Origin: Accumulibacter sp.
GTDB taxonomy: Bacteria; Pseudomonadota; Gammaproteobacteria; Burkholderiales; Rhodocyclaceae
Assembly: GCA_020049495.1 (NCBI GenBank)
Contig: JAIFKU010000117.1
Location: 1 to 39,157 of the forward strand
Direction of reading: 5' to 3'
Length of the DNA stretch: 39,157 nt
The translations under genes and the position numbers were made by a program. The notes under the pieces were generated by a model. That model was not told the origin of the DNA, did no database searches, and saw only the letters and a list, made by a program, of their open reading frames with translations. Below are positions 1 through 8,251 of this stretch, in pieces (the stretch's first letter is position 1; each line of letters begins with the position of its first letter).

Positions 1-644
1 CTGTTGCTCTGGTGGACAACAACTTTATCTATAATTACCTGTGTAAACAGCGGTGTGGTCAGGCCGACCAGCTGGATGGCCAGCGAGGCGAGCAGGACAT
101 CGCGCCACAGGCTCTTGTGTTTCAGGAGTTCGGGGATGAACCAGCGAAAGCCGAAGGCCTTCTTCTCGGTAGTGAAGCCAGCGATGTCGTCTTCGTCCTT
201 GCCGCCCGCCGTGGGTTCCCTGGCGACGAGAAAAAGTTCGGGAGCCAGGCGCGTGGCGGCTTCGGTAATCGACATCGTCTCCGGGGTCTGGCTGCCGGGA
301 CGGAAGAAGAGGAGCTGGTCGGCCGAGGCTTTGACGATGAGGAGGGCGGTGAGGGGTGGGTCTGGCGGCTGTGCAGCAGGAATTAATTCAGCATCAGAGA
401 CCGCTTCGGGTACCTGAAAGGCAATCGCCGGCAGGAGAAGTTTCTGCCAGTCCAGGTGGGCGATCGGGGAATGACCGGTCTTGATGCCCAAGGCGCGGGC
501 GGCTTCGTGCAGGGTAGCAAGGGTGTAAGGTGGAGGGTAATTCTGGGCAATCAGCGACGCATCGAAGGGAATCCGGAACAGCCCGCAGAGGCTACCCAGG
601 AGCCATAGGACGTCCTCGTGCTTCACCTCGCCCTGAAGGTGCAT
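1..644 (-). CDS. Type I secretion ABC transporter (HlyB/LapB-like), N-terminal part, cut by window edge
   Basis: The minus strand reads open from an ATG at 644 to the window edge, about 214 codons with no stop. Residues 1-130 resemble the peptidase-C39-like domain of type I secretion ATPases. The usual catalytic Cys context is not evident there, so this is probably a non-proteolytic C39-like domain. A linker follows, and near residue 165 begins a typical transmembrane-domain entry (FGFRWFIPELLKHK, then VGLTTPLFTQVIIDKV), as in the HlyB, RtxB and LapB families. The ATPase domain would lie left of the window. A purine-rich GGGGGTGA precedes the ATG; a GTG two codons upstream is an alternative start, and an in-frame TGA lies just before it. 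The expected role is ATP-driven export of a large RTX or adhesin protein together with an HlyD-type adaptor and TolC. The family call is inferred from the partial sequence. Confidence 0.75.
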   Translation of the reverse strand, partial: MHLQGEVKHEDVLWLLGSLCGLFRIPFDASLIAQNYPPPYTLATLHEAARALGIKTGHSPIAHLDWQKLLLPAIAFQVPEAVSDAELIPAAQPPDPPLTALLIVKASADQLLFFRPGSQTPETMSITEAATRLAPELFLVAREPTAGGKDEDDIAGFTTEKKAFGFRWFIPELLKHKSLWRDVLLASLAIQLVGLTTPLFTQVIIDKVVVHQSN

Positions 645-847
645 CGTCACCCCCTGCAGTCACGTGAATTTATTTATATTTTTCAATGACATTACTCGGA
701 TTTTATGGTGATGTAAATATGACTAAAGTGTTGGTTTTCCAGGGGCAATATGCCGAAACTCGGCTTAATGATTGACACGGCACATCAAATGGAATGCACG
801 CTGCCCCGACCAATGGACAGGGTTGCCTTCTGAACACTCATTCTTCT

Positions 848-877
848 TTGTACTTCCAGTGGTTTTCTATCTATATT
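848..877 (+). promoter_or_regulatory. Predicted sigma-70-like promoter of uspA-1
   Basis: TTGTAC (848-853), an 18-bp spacer and TATATT (872-877) lie 34 bp upstream of the uspA-1 start. The same arrangement, with nearly the same flanking bases, occurs upstream of uspA-2 (20463-20492). That conservation between paralogues supports the prediction. The rest of the 645-911 gap shows no gene. Confidence 0.5.
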
Positions 878-911
878 GGAAGTGCAGTCGTCACAAAAGA
901 AAGGAGTCATC

Positions 912-1355
912 ATGTTCAAGCACATTCTTGTTCCGACTGATGGTTCTCAATTCTCCCAGGACGCAGTCCGTCGGGCGGTTTCTTTTGCCAAGGAGGCTGG
1001 AGCCCGCATTACCGCCTTCTATTCCAAGCCGGATTATCCCTTGTCGTACTATAGCGAAGGCTATGCTTTCGACTCGACGCCACCGGGAAGATTTGACGAA
1101 ATTGCCGAGCAGGAGGCTCAGGATATCCTTGGTTTTGTGGAAAACCTGTGCCGGGAGGCCGGTGTGAACTGTTCCAAGCTGACCCTGACCAGCAACGTTG
1201 TCTATGAAGCAATCATCGAAGCTGCAAACCAGAGCGGCTGCGATCTGATCTTCATGGCCTCGCATGGGCGGCGCGGACTGGGCGCACTGCTACTGGGCAG
1301 TGAAACGTCAAAGGTGCTCACGCACACGAAGATACCGGTGCTGGTCTACCGTTGA
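912..1355 (+). CDS. Universal stress protein, UspA family (copy 1)
   Basis: A 147-residue cytoplasmic single-domain UspA protein. It opens with MFKHILVPTDGS and ends with the family's nucleotide loop, SHGRRGLGALLLGSE (residues 117-131). This matches the G-2x-G-9x-G(S/T) pattern of ATP-binding Usp proteins except that the first Gly is Ala. Such proteins bind ATP or AMP and support survival under starvation, redox stress or hypoxia. The start at 912 is chosen because AAAGGAG lies just upstream. A longer in-frame start at 876 would lie within a few bases of the promoter's -10 box. It is a close paralogue, with identical length, of the gene at 20522-20965, and the two share promoter and leader sequence. 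It is monocistronic and converges on ovoA. Confidence 0.92.
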   Translation: MFKHILVPTDGSQFSQDAVRRAVSFAKEAGARITAFYSKPDYPLSYYSEGYAFDSTPPGRFDEIAEQEAQDILGFVENLCREAGVNCSKLTLTSNVVYEAIIEAANQSGCDLIFMASHGRRGLGALLLGSETSKVLTHTKIPVLVYR

Positions 1356-1412
1356 ATTTTCGCGAACCAGTAGTCAACATGAAACACGGTGTAAATCAAC
1401 CCTGAACAACGG

Positions 1413-1490
1413 CCCTCACCCCATCCCTCTCCCACAGGAGAGGGGGAAACCAGAGCTCTCCTTCAAGGATACGTGGCAGCGCGGTGAGGG
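1413..1490. repeat. Dispersed palindromic repeat (REP/MITE-like)
   Basis: The unit is bounded by the perfect 8-bp inverted repeat CCCTCACC (1413-1420) and GGTGAGGG (1483-1490). Inside is a smaller hairpin, CCCTCTCCC-aca-GGAGAGGG. A related core lies at 19771-19806 in inverse orientation. It separates the convergent uspA-1 and ovoA genes and may serve as a bidirectional transcription end. Confidence 0.65.
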
Positions 1491-1501
1491 TAACGAAGAA
1501 G

Positions 1502-3592
1502 CTAGCGGCGTTCCCAGATGCTGACTTCTGAGAGCGTATGCTGAAATTTACGCCGGGTTTCACGGATGACAAAGGGAACCGGCGACGGCTCGTGCAGCAG
1601 GCGGAAATGCTTGCCGAGTATGGCTTTCAGGCCGTCGAGGGTGGTGAAATTTTCGCCGTCTTTCTTGAATCCGCCGATCCAGGCTTCGCGTTTCGTGTGT
1701 TCCGGCAACCAGGTGTAGGGTGAGGCGATCAACAGGATGCCTCCGGGATTGAGCCGTTCGTGGATCGATTCGAGCAATTTTTTCGGGCTGTACAGGCGGT
1801 CGATCAGATTGGCGGCGAGAATCAGGTCATAGCCTGAAAATACCGGCTTGAGATTGCACGCGTCGCCCTGGAAAAACTCGACGTTCTGCGCCGTTTTTTC
1901 GAGCCCGAGTTCAGCCAGAGTCCGCTCCTTGTAGGCCACCAGTTCGCCTTCTTCGACGAGCGTGTAACGCAGCCTGCCCTGCTCTGCCAGGCGGACACCA
2001 AGGCTGATGAAACGGGCGGAAAAGTCAATGCCGGTCACCTGCGCGAAATGCCGTGCCAGTTCAAAGCTGGCACGCCCTGTGGCGCAGCCGAGATCGAGCG
2101 CCTTGGCGGCCGGTTTGTCGCCCATCGCTGCAATGGCCAGTTGAGCCAGCGCACGCGGGAAATTCGGTACGCCGAAGTAGTCGTCGCCGAAGTGAAATTC
2201 GGCGTACTCGGAGACCAGCCGGTCCGTTTCGTAGTGCGAGGCCTGCACTGTAGCGGGGACGTCTGAAACAACGTAGCGGAATCCGGCATGCTGGAAGAAA
2301 TGGCGGCGGAAGGCATAACGCGAAGTCGGTAGCGCTTCATTGCCGCAGGCGATCCATGACCCGCCCTTGATCAGGTTATGGCGCTCGTCAAAGGTGGGGG
2401 TGGTGAAGTCGTCGTAGACCGGATGCACTTCAAACCCGTCGAAGGGATAAATGGGTGTCTCGGTCCATTGCCAGACATTGCCGATCACGTCGAACAGCGG
2501 GCCGTGCGCAAACTCGGTGACGGGGCATGAGGAGGCATAATGATCAAGCTGGTTGTTGGCCGGGAGTTCTGCGGCGCCGGCGAACCGGCACAGCGCCTGC
2601 CATTCGTCCTCGCTCGGCAGGCGCACGGGCTGGCCGCTGACGCGCGCCTGCCACTGGCAGAAGGCTTTGGCCTCGTGGTAATTGGTTTCCACCGGCCAGT
2701 CCCACGGCATCGGCACTTCCTCGAGCATCAGGCGCAAACGCCATAGCGCGCCGTCCTTGACCCAGAAGGTCGGGTGTTGCACCTGCGCATATTTTTTCCA
2801 GCCCAAGCCCTCTTCGAGCCACAACGAATCATCCGCATAACCGCCGGCCTCGACGAAAGCCAGGAACTCCTGATTGGACACCAGATACTTGCTGGCCTGG
2901 AAAGCTGCCGTGGACGCCTCATGGCAGCCGAATTCGTTGTCCCAGCCGTAGACCGGATCGCTCCTATCCCTGCCGACGAGGAATTCCGCTGCCGGAATAG
3001 TCACCAGTTCGTTCTGCGGAGCTGACGACGTTTGACGGCAGGGTTCCCAGGCGGGATGCGGCGCAACGTACTGCAACTGATGCTGACGGATCAGCACCGA
3101 CGACGTCTCCAGATGGATGCGTTCGTGCTCGATGCCCATCAATACCACCCACCACGGATGTTCCCATCCAATCGGGAGTTGCAGTGGCTGCGTGCGAATC
3201 AGTTGATCAACCGTTGCCCGCACCGTCTGCCGGTAGGCTTTGACTTTGCCAACGCTCGGCCAGTCGTAGCGTGCTTCGTTGAGGTCATCCCAGCTCATTT
3301 CATCGACGCCGACGGCGAACATCGACTCCAAGGGGGGATTGATGCGCTTGTCGATCAGGCCGGCCAACAGCAGCTTGTTGATGAAAAAAGTTGAGGTATG
3401 ACCAAAATAGAAAATCAGCGGATGCCGCAAGGCGATCGGTTTCCTGAAATACGCGTCAGCGCAGGTCAGTACCTCGAACAATTGCTCGTAGCGGTCGAAG
3501 GTGGCATGGAAATACTCAAGAATCTCGGCGCGTTTCTGTTCGGCATCATTACCGGCGAGCACGGGCGATCTTGGGAAATGGGAAGCTTGCAT
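1502..3592 (-). CDS. ovoA: OvoA: 5-histidylcysteine sulfoxide synthase fused to 4-mercaptohistidine N-methyltransferase
   Basis: A 696-residue ovothiol biosynthesis enzyme. It joins cysteine to the imidazole of histidine using O2 and a non-heme iron, then methylates the imidazole after the C-S lyase step (the lyase is not in this window). The N-terminal DinB-like domain carries the iron ligands: His65, and His156 with His160 in the HX3HXE motif HERIHLE. A formylglycine-generating-enzyme-like sulfoxide synthase domain covers about 190-445, with GNVWQWTE at 371, KGGSW at 409 and SRYAFRRHFFQHAGFRYV at 424. A SAM methyltransferase domain covers about 470-696, with motif I DLGCATGRA at 500. The length and three-domain order match full-length OvoA, as opposed to the related EgtB, which lacks the methyltransferase. 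It is transcribed alone, convergent with uspA-1. The product is a thiol antioxidant, acting in the cytoplasm. Confidence 0.93.
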   Translation of the reverse strand: MQASHFPRSPVLAGNDAEQKRAEILEYFHATFDRYEQLFEVLTCADAYFRKPIALRHPLIFYFGHTSTFFINKLLLAGLIDKRINPPLESMFAVGVDEMSWDDLNEARYDWPSVGKVKAYRQTVRATVDQLIRTQPLQLPIGWEHPWWVVLMGIEHERIHLETSSVLIRQHQLQYVAPHPAWEPCRQTSSAPQNELVTIPAAEFLVGRDRSDPVYGWDNEFGCHEASTAAFQASKYLVSNQEFLAFVEAGGYADDSLWLEEGLGWKKYAQVQHPTFWVKDGALWRLRLMLEEVPMPWDWPVETNYHEAKAFCQWQARVSGQPVRLPSEDEWQALCRFAGAAELPANNQLDHYASSCPVTEFAHGPLFDVIGNVWQWTETPIYPFDGFEVHPVYDDFTTPTFDERHNLIKGGSWIACGNEALPTSRYAFRRHFFQHAGFRYVVSDVPATVQASHYETDRLVSEYAEFHFGDDYFGVPNFPRALAQLAIAAMGDKPAAKALDLGCATGRASFELARHFAQVTGIDFSARFISLGVRLAEQGRLRYTLVEEGELVAYKERTLAELGLEKTAQNVEFFQGDACNLKPVFSGYDLILAANLIDRLYSPKKLLESIHERLNPGGILLIASPYTWLPEHTKREAWIGGFKKDGENFTTLDGLKAILGKHFRLLHEPSPVPFVIRETRRKFQHTLSEVSIWERR

Positions 3593-3647
3593 ACGAAATC
3601 CAGCCTTAGTCAGATGGTCGGGGTTTTCTTGATTGACCGAGTATTCT

Positions 3648-3663
3648 AATCAACTTGTTGATT
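3648..3663. promoter_or_regulatory. Palindrome in the ovoA upstream region
   Basis: AATCAAC-TT-GTTGATT is a perfect 7-bp inverted repeat with a 2-bp centre, 56 bp upstream of the ovoA start. Another TTGATT lies at 3630-3635. It looks like a regulator site for ovoA. The half-sites are arranged the reverse of an FNR box, so the binding protein is unknown. The rest of 3593-3785 shows no gene. Confidence 0.35.
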
Positions 3664-3785
3664 TCTTGTTGTTTGGACAAGGTTTTGATCATGACTATCC
3701 AAAGCATCGCCACTGCCGCCCTGCTTCGCAGTCACCGGGCTACGGACTGATCAGCGGAGTGTTCTGGCACTGACCAAATCCGGCT

Positions 3786-4586
3786 CTAGCTGTTTGCACT
3801 TTCTCTTTGCACGGCCGGCTTTTTGCCCCTGATCAGCTTGCGCGACACGATCTGCGTAATGACGGCACAGGCAATCGCAGCCAGGAAAGAAACCGTCAGA
3901 CTGAACGACGGCAGAGTCACTCCGAGAACGAAGCTGAAGGCCAGAAAGGCATACCAGCCAAAGACGATGCCGCGCAGCAGACTGATGGCAAATTCGTGGC
4001 CGGACTGGCGGTGTGAGAATACGGCGAGCACCGTGCTCATCACCGGGAAAGACGCAAACAGGCCACTCAAATGCGCTCCGAATGCGGAAGCAAAATAGGT
4101 GACTGAAATCACCAGCACGGCTCCGGCCAGCATGCGGATGACAATTTCGCTACGCGCACTGACCACTTTCACTGTGCGCGCCTGCACACGCGGAAACAAA
4201 CGCGGAGCGAAAGGAAGACAGACGAAAACGAACGCCGCCGCTGCATAAAATGGAATTGCGAGCAAATTGAGCAAGGACACCGCGACGAAATAGGCGGACA
4301 GGCTGCCGATGACGCTGCCGCGCCACGACAGGCGGGTGGCGCACCATGCGTAGGCGAGATTGCAGGCGAGAACCGCGAAAATGCCGAGCAGCATACCGAT
4401 GATGGCTTGCACGGCAAAGGCAGCACCTTGTTCAAAGGCCATGAAGAACATGATCGGGCCGGCGACGACCGGCAGGCCGGTAAGCCAGCCGGCGACTGTC
4501 GGTCCCCAGTGCCGGCCGGCCAGGGTGATGGCGCCGATCAGCAAGGGAACGAGCGTGATTTTAAGGAAGAAGATATCCGGGGACAT
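3786..4586 (-). CDS. Conserved polytopic membrane protein of unknown function
   Basis: A protein of about 266 residues made almost entirely of hydrophobic helices, roughly 8-9 predicted membrane spans. Short basic loops (RHWGP, RLFPRVQARTVK) and a basic tail (SRKLIRGKKPAVQRES) place it in the inner membrane. The N-terminal part has small-residue-rich helices such as AGWLTGLPVVAGP. No catalytic motif or named family was recognised with confidence. The ATG at 4586 is chosen over a TTG nine bases upstream; neither has a convincing Shine-Dalgarno sequence. The gene stands alone on the minus strand between ovoA and a repeat-bearing gap, so context gives no function. A small-molecule transporter or permease is possible, but the sequence does not show this. 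Confidence 0.7.
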   Translation of the reverse strand: MSPDIFFLKITLVPLLIGAITLAGRHWGPTVAGWLTGLPVVAGPIMFFMAFEQGAAFAVQAIIGMLLGIFAVLACNLAYAWCATRLSWRGSVIGSLSAYFVAVSLLNLLAIPFYAAAAFVFVCLPFAPRLFPRVQARTVKVVSARSEIVIRMLAGAVLVISVTYFASAFGAHLSGLFASFPVMSTVLAVFSHRQSGHEFAISLLRGIVFGWYAFLAFSFVLGVTLPSFSLTVSFLAAIACAVITQIVSRKLIRGKKPAVQRESANS

Positions 4587-4688
4587 GGCGATCAAACGCT
4601 GGCAAAGCGTGCGCGTTGGCCGACGCCGATGCGGGTCATGAGCTCTTTGCCGTAACTATTGCTCCGGCCCGATTAAGTATGAAACTAT

Positions 4689-4786
4689 CGTCATACCGGC
4701 GAAGGCCGGTATCCAGTGCTGGCGCGGATTCACCTTCTGGACCCCGGGCTCTGCATTTCCTTCGGTCACCTTCGCCGCGGTGACGA
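4689..4786. repeat. Degenerate inverted-repeat element with REP-like hairpin
   Basis: The left arm CGTCATACCGGCGAAGGCCG holds the perfect hairpin TACCGGC-GAAG-GCCGGTA (4694-4711). The right arm ends in CTTCGCCGCGGTGACGA (4770-4786), an imperfect reverse complement of the left end. Elements beginning with GTCAT-ACCGGCGAAGGCCGG-type sequence are common dispersed repeats in proteobacterial genomes. It fills the gap between the membrane protein and the amidase gene and could end transcription of the amidase operon. Confidence 0.55.
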
Positions 4787-4847
4787 CTCCATACATTTGC
4801 GGGCCGCAACAATAATGAGCCGTTGCCCCGACCGTGAAGAGTTCGCC

Positions 4848-6194
4848 TCACACGACGGCTTCGATGGCCATGCCGATCGCCAGTATTCTTTTGTCCTGCA
4901 TGGCGGTGCCGCAGACCATCAGGCCGACTGGCGCAGTGCCGGCCTCATGACAGGGTATGGACAAGGCGCAGCCATCGAGGAAGTTGATGATTGACGGGTT
5001 GCGCAGTATCAGTGCGTTGCTGCGGGCGTAGATTTCATCACTGCCCACGAGATCGGAAACTGCCGGCGCAACAATCGGCGTCGTCGGCATGATCAGGGCG
5101 TCGAACGCCGCGAGCTCGGCTTCGACTTCGGCAATCCAGCGGCTACGGGCGGCGAGCAATTCGATAAAATCGGCGGCTGTCATGTCCTTGCCGCGCATGA
5201 TCCGGGAGACAACGCGCGGATCGTAACGGTCGGCGCAGCGGGCGATCATGTCCTTGTGCCAGGCCCATGCTTCCGCTGCCGTAAACCCGCCCTTGGCGTT
5301 GATGCCGGCCAGTTTGGCGAATGCCGGTATCTGGATTTTGTCGATCAGTGCGCCGGCTGCAGACAGGCTCGCCAGCGCGGCCTCAAACGAGGCGCCGACA
5401 TGAGCATCCATTTTCTCAAGCACAATGTTGGCGGGAACGGCCAGACGCAAGCCGCGCAGCCGGGCAGGCTCGGGCAACGAATAGTCCTGCCCTGCAAGTA
5501 TCGCGTCGAGGCAGGCACAGCAGGCGACCGTCGGCGCGATCGGACCGATCGAGTCGAGGTTGACCGAGAGCGGCAACGCTCCGCTGGTCGCCACACGGCG
5601 CGCCGTCGGTTTGAAACCGACCAGGCCGCACAGCGCCGCCGGTATGCGGACAGAGCCACCGGTGTCGGTACCAATGCCGGCCACCGCCATGCCATCGGTC
5701 ACCGATACGGCAGCGCCCGACGACGAACCACCGGGTATGCGCCCGGTTTTACGGTCCCAGGCATTGAGCGGTGTTCCGTAATGCGGGTTGATGCCCAGGC
5801 CCGAGTAGGCAAACTCAGTCATGTTGGTCCGGCCGACGATGACCGCACCCGCCGCCAGCAGCCGCCTGACCACGGTGGCATGTTCAGTGGCTGCGGGTTC
5901 ATCTTTCCTGACCACCGATCCGGCCAGGGTGGTTTCACCGGCGACGTCGAACAGGTCCTTGATCGAAATCGGCAGGCCGTCGATCAGCGAACGGCCGAGT
6001 CCGGCAGCACGCAGCACATCGGACGCACGTGCTGCTGCGCGCGCGCTGTCGCCATACACCCGCGTAAATGCGCGCGCTCCTTCACCCGAAGGGGTTTTGA
6101 TCCGTTCAAGAGCGGCCTCGGTCAGTTCCAGCGACGAGACCCGTCCTTCACGCAGCGTTGCTGCGTACTGAGCAATTGTTGTCATCGATTGCAT
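4848..6194 (-). CDS. Amidase-signature-family amidohydrolase
   Basis: A 448-residue cytoplasmic hydrolase of the amidase signature family (GatA, AtzF, fatty-acid and indoleacetamide amidases). All three catalytic residues are visible: Lys79 in PISIKDLFD, the cis-Ser at 157/158 in PGGSSSGAA and the nucleophile Ser181 in GTDTGGSVRIPAA. It hydrolyses an amide to acid and ammonia. It is the last gene of a minus-strand operon with a TRAP transporter and a DUF2848 protein, 57 bp after the latter. The substrate is therefore probably imported by that transporter or produced by the DUF2848 protein. GatA itself is unlikely because no gatB or gatC is adjacent. The ATG at 6194 is used; an internal ATG three codons later is also possible. 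The substrate cannot be read from sequence. Confidence 0.85.
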   Translation of the reverse strand: MQSMTTIAQYAATLREGRVSSLELTEAALERIKTPSGEGARAFTRVYGDSARAAARASDVLRAAGLGRSLIDGLPISIKDLFDVAGETTLAGSVVRKDEPAATEHATVVRRLLAAGAVIVGRTNMTEFAYSGLGINPHYGTPLNAWDRKTGRIPGGSSSGAAVSVTDGMAVAGIGTDTGGSVRIPAALCGLVGFKPTARRVATSGALPLSVNLDSIGPIAPTVACCACLDAILAGQDYSLPEPARLRGLRLAVPANIVLEKMDAHVGASFEAALASLSAAGALIDKIQIPAFAKLAGINAKGGFTAAEAWAWHKDMIARCADRYDPRVVSRIMRGKDMTAADFIELLAARSRWIAEVEAELAAFDALIMPTTPIVAPAVSDLVGSDEIYARSNALILRNPSIINFLDGCALSIPCHEAGTAPVGLMVCGTAMQDKRILAIGMAIEAVV

Positions 6195-6251
6195 TGGCTT
6201 TTATCCGCCGCAGGGCGGCTCCCTCGGTAAATGTGATCGCCAGGCGTCAGT

Positions 6252-6929
6252 TCATGCGATCTCGGGAAGAACGTCGATCGTGTAATGGTGACGCAAACTG
6301 CGTTTGCTGCGCGGGTCGAACAACTCCATGGTGAAACTCGAAGATGGCCGGATACCGCCAATGGCGCCGACCGTGCCGCAGCTCATTGCGGCTCCCGGTG
6401 GCAGCACGCCGCCGGCACTGTAGCCAGCGATCAGTTCGGACGGCAGGCGCAGTGCGCTCAGGGCGCCTTCCTGATAGAGCACCTCGCGGCCATTCTCCTG
6501 AATGAACGAGCGGATTACCAGTTCATCCCAATGATCGGCGACATCAGCAAAACGCCATACGCTCGTCCCGACAGGTTTGGCGCAGAGTTGCTTGGCGAGC
6601 GCGACGCTTTGCGTTTCCAGTTTGCGATCGGTGTGATCCGAGGTCAGGCCGACGTACATTTCGCCTTCGGCCATGAACACCAGGGTTTCAACTTCGCCCG
6701 ATGAATCAGGCCCGACGACCTGAATGCGCGAAGCCTGGCTGAGCTGGTTTTCAGCGACGCGGTAGTAGAGCGGGACGGCACTCGGGCGTGGCACGCCGAC
6801 GGCAACGAGTTCTTCGATATGGTGCTCGATCGCGGCAATGTCGCGTCCGGCCCAGCCGGCAACGATGAAGGTGTCGATATCGACACTGAGCAGTTGTCCG
6901 CTGGTTTCGACTTTGAATGATAGTTTCAT
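6252..6929 (-). CDS. DUF2848 family protein
   Basis: A 225-residue soluble protein matching the DUF2848 family, recognised from MKLSFKVETSGQ, FIVAGWAGRD and the stretch VGLTSDHTDRKLETQSVALA. The latter resembles the ligand-binding core of fumarylacetoacetate-hydrolase-fold proteins; that link is my inference. The start is placed at the ATG at 6929 because the longer reading frame would run into the dctM stop codon at 6962, giving a 32-bp spacing. It lies between dctM and the amidase gene. DUF2848 genes are, to my knowledge, often found with amidases and transporters of this kind, which suggests a catabolic enzyme acting on the imported compound, perhaps opening a ring or cleaving a C-C or C-N bond. 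No reaction has been assigned here. Confidence 0.8.
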   Translation of the reverse strand: MKLSFKVETSGQLLSVDIDTFIVAGWAGRDIAAIEHHIEELVAVGVPRPSAVPLYYRVAENQLSQASRIQVVGPDSSGEVETLVFMAEGEMYVGLTSDHTDRKLETQSVALAKQLCAKPVGTSVWRFADVADHWDELVIRSFIQENGREVLYQEGALSALRLPSELIAGYSAGGVLPPGAAMSCGTVGAIGGIRPSSSFTMELFDPRSKRSLRHHYTIDVLPEIA

Positions 6930-6961
6930 GGCATTCCGATAGATGAGAAAAAGACGATACG

Positions 6962-8251
6962 TCAGTAACCGCCAAAAACATGCGGCAGCCACAAGGCCAG
7001 TTCGGGGAAGAAGGCCAGCAGCGCAAGCATCACGAACAAGGCAGCGACAAAGGGCTGGCTGCCGATAATGACGGCATTCATCGATCCACTCTTGCGCAGA
7101 CTTTGCACGACGAAGAGATTCATGCCAACCGGCGGGGTGATCAATGCCGTTTCAACCAGAATGACGATGACGATGCCCAGCCAGACCGGGTCGAAACCGA
7201 GCTTGAACATGATCGGCGCGACAATGGGAATGGTGACGATCATCATCGACAGCGTTTCCATGAAGCAGCCGAGGATGACGTAAAAAATGATCACCGCCAG
7301 CAGCATCCAGTCTGGCGAGAGGCCGAGGCCGCTGACCGAATCCATCAGCACGGTCGTGATTCCGGTGGCAGCCATCACAAAATTCAGGAAGCCCGCAGCG
7401 ACGACGATCAGCATGATCATCGCCGTCGACCGCATGGTGCCTTCAATTGCTTCGCGCAACATGGACAGCGACAGGCGTCCGAATACCGCGGCAAGAATCA
7501 GCGCACCGAAGACGCCGAGCGCGGCGGCCTCGGTTGGCGTCGCCAGGCCGGCGTAGATCGACCCCACCACCATCAGGAAAATGCCGAAGGGCGGCAACAG
7601 GTGCTTGAGACTGACAAAGCGCTCGCCCCACGTGGCGCTGATCCTCTGCCCTCCCCATTCGGGCTTGATCAGGCAGGCGATGATGACGATCAGCATGAAC
7701 AGCGCCGCCAGCATGAAACCGGGAATGAAGCCGGCCAGATAGAGCTGTGGAACCGACGAGTTGGTGAGAACACCATAAATCACCAGGTTGATCGACGGTG
7801 GAATCAGGATGCCCAGGGTGCCGCCAGCGGCAATGCTGCCGAGGAACAAGGGTTCGTTGTAGCCAAAACGCTTGATCTGCGGAATGGCCACCGTTCCGAC
7901 CGTTGCCGCGGTGGCCACGCTCGAACCCGAGGTGGCGGCAAACAGCGTGCAGGCGCCGATATTGGCATGCATCAGCCCGCCCGGAAGCCACGACAGCCAC
8001 AGGCTCATGGCGCCGTACATGCGTTCGGCGAAACCGGCACGCAGCAGGACTTCGCCGAGCAGGATGAACAGGGGAATAGCGACCAGCAGAAATTCATTGC
8101 TTGCACTCCAGGTCAATTCGCCCAGGGCGCGCGTCAAAGGCAGCATGGAAAACAAGGGGTCGAGCAACAGGCCGAGTACACCAAGCGCCGCGCCGACGGG
8201 AATGCTCAATCCGATCAGGACCAGCAGCAGAATCATCGTCGTGGCAATCAT
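6962..8251 (-). CDS. dctM: TRAP transporter large permease, DctM
   Basis: A 429-residue inner-membrane protein, the ion-coupled translocation subunit of a tripartite ATP-independent periplasmic transporter. It shows about 12 hydrophobic helices and the family hallmarks: IPLFILLGEVLLRAGFAERMY near the N-terminus, TSGSSVATAATVGTVAIPQ, and near the C-terminus TPPVGMNLFVVQSL. The start at 8251 is preferred because its ATG overlaps the dctQ stop in an ATGA arrangement. This indicates translational coupling, which makes sense because DctQ and DctM form one membrane complex. Together with dctP (10002-8956) it imports an organic acid or similar solute with sodium or proton symport. It is followed by the DUF2848 and amidase genes. 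Confidence 0.92.
   Translation of the reverse strand: MIATTMILLLVLIGLSIPVGAALGVLGLLLDPLFSMLPLTRALGELTWSASNEFLLVAIPLFILLGEVLLRAGFAERMYGAMSLWLSWLPGGLMHANIGACTLFAATSGSSVATAATVGTVAIPQIKRFGYNEPLFLGSIAAGGTLGILIPPSINLVIYGVLTNSSVPQLYLAGFIPGFMLAALFMLIVIIACLIKPEWGGQRISATWGERFVSLKHLLPPFGIFLMVVGSIYAGLATPTEAAALGVFGALILAAVFGRLSLSMLREAIEGTMRSTAMIMLIVVAAGFLNFVMAATGITTVLMDSVSGLGLSPDWMLLAVIIFYVILGCFMETLSMMIVTIPIVAPIMFKLGFDPVWLGIVIVILVETALITPPVGMNLFVVQSLRKSGSMNAVIIGSQPFVAALFVMLALLAFFPELALWLPHVFGGY

Noticed and set aside
772-788. TTGAC and ATCAA half-sites upstream of uspA-1, like an FNR box
   Set aside because: The half-sites are 7 bp apart, not 4, so they do not fit FNR or its relatives.
5256-6230. A 324-codon open frame on the plus strand opposite the amidase
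   Set aside because: The amidase on the other strand has all catalytic residues. The opposite frame is Arg- and Gly-rich with no recognisable domain.
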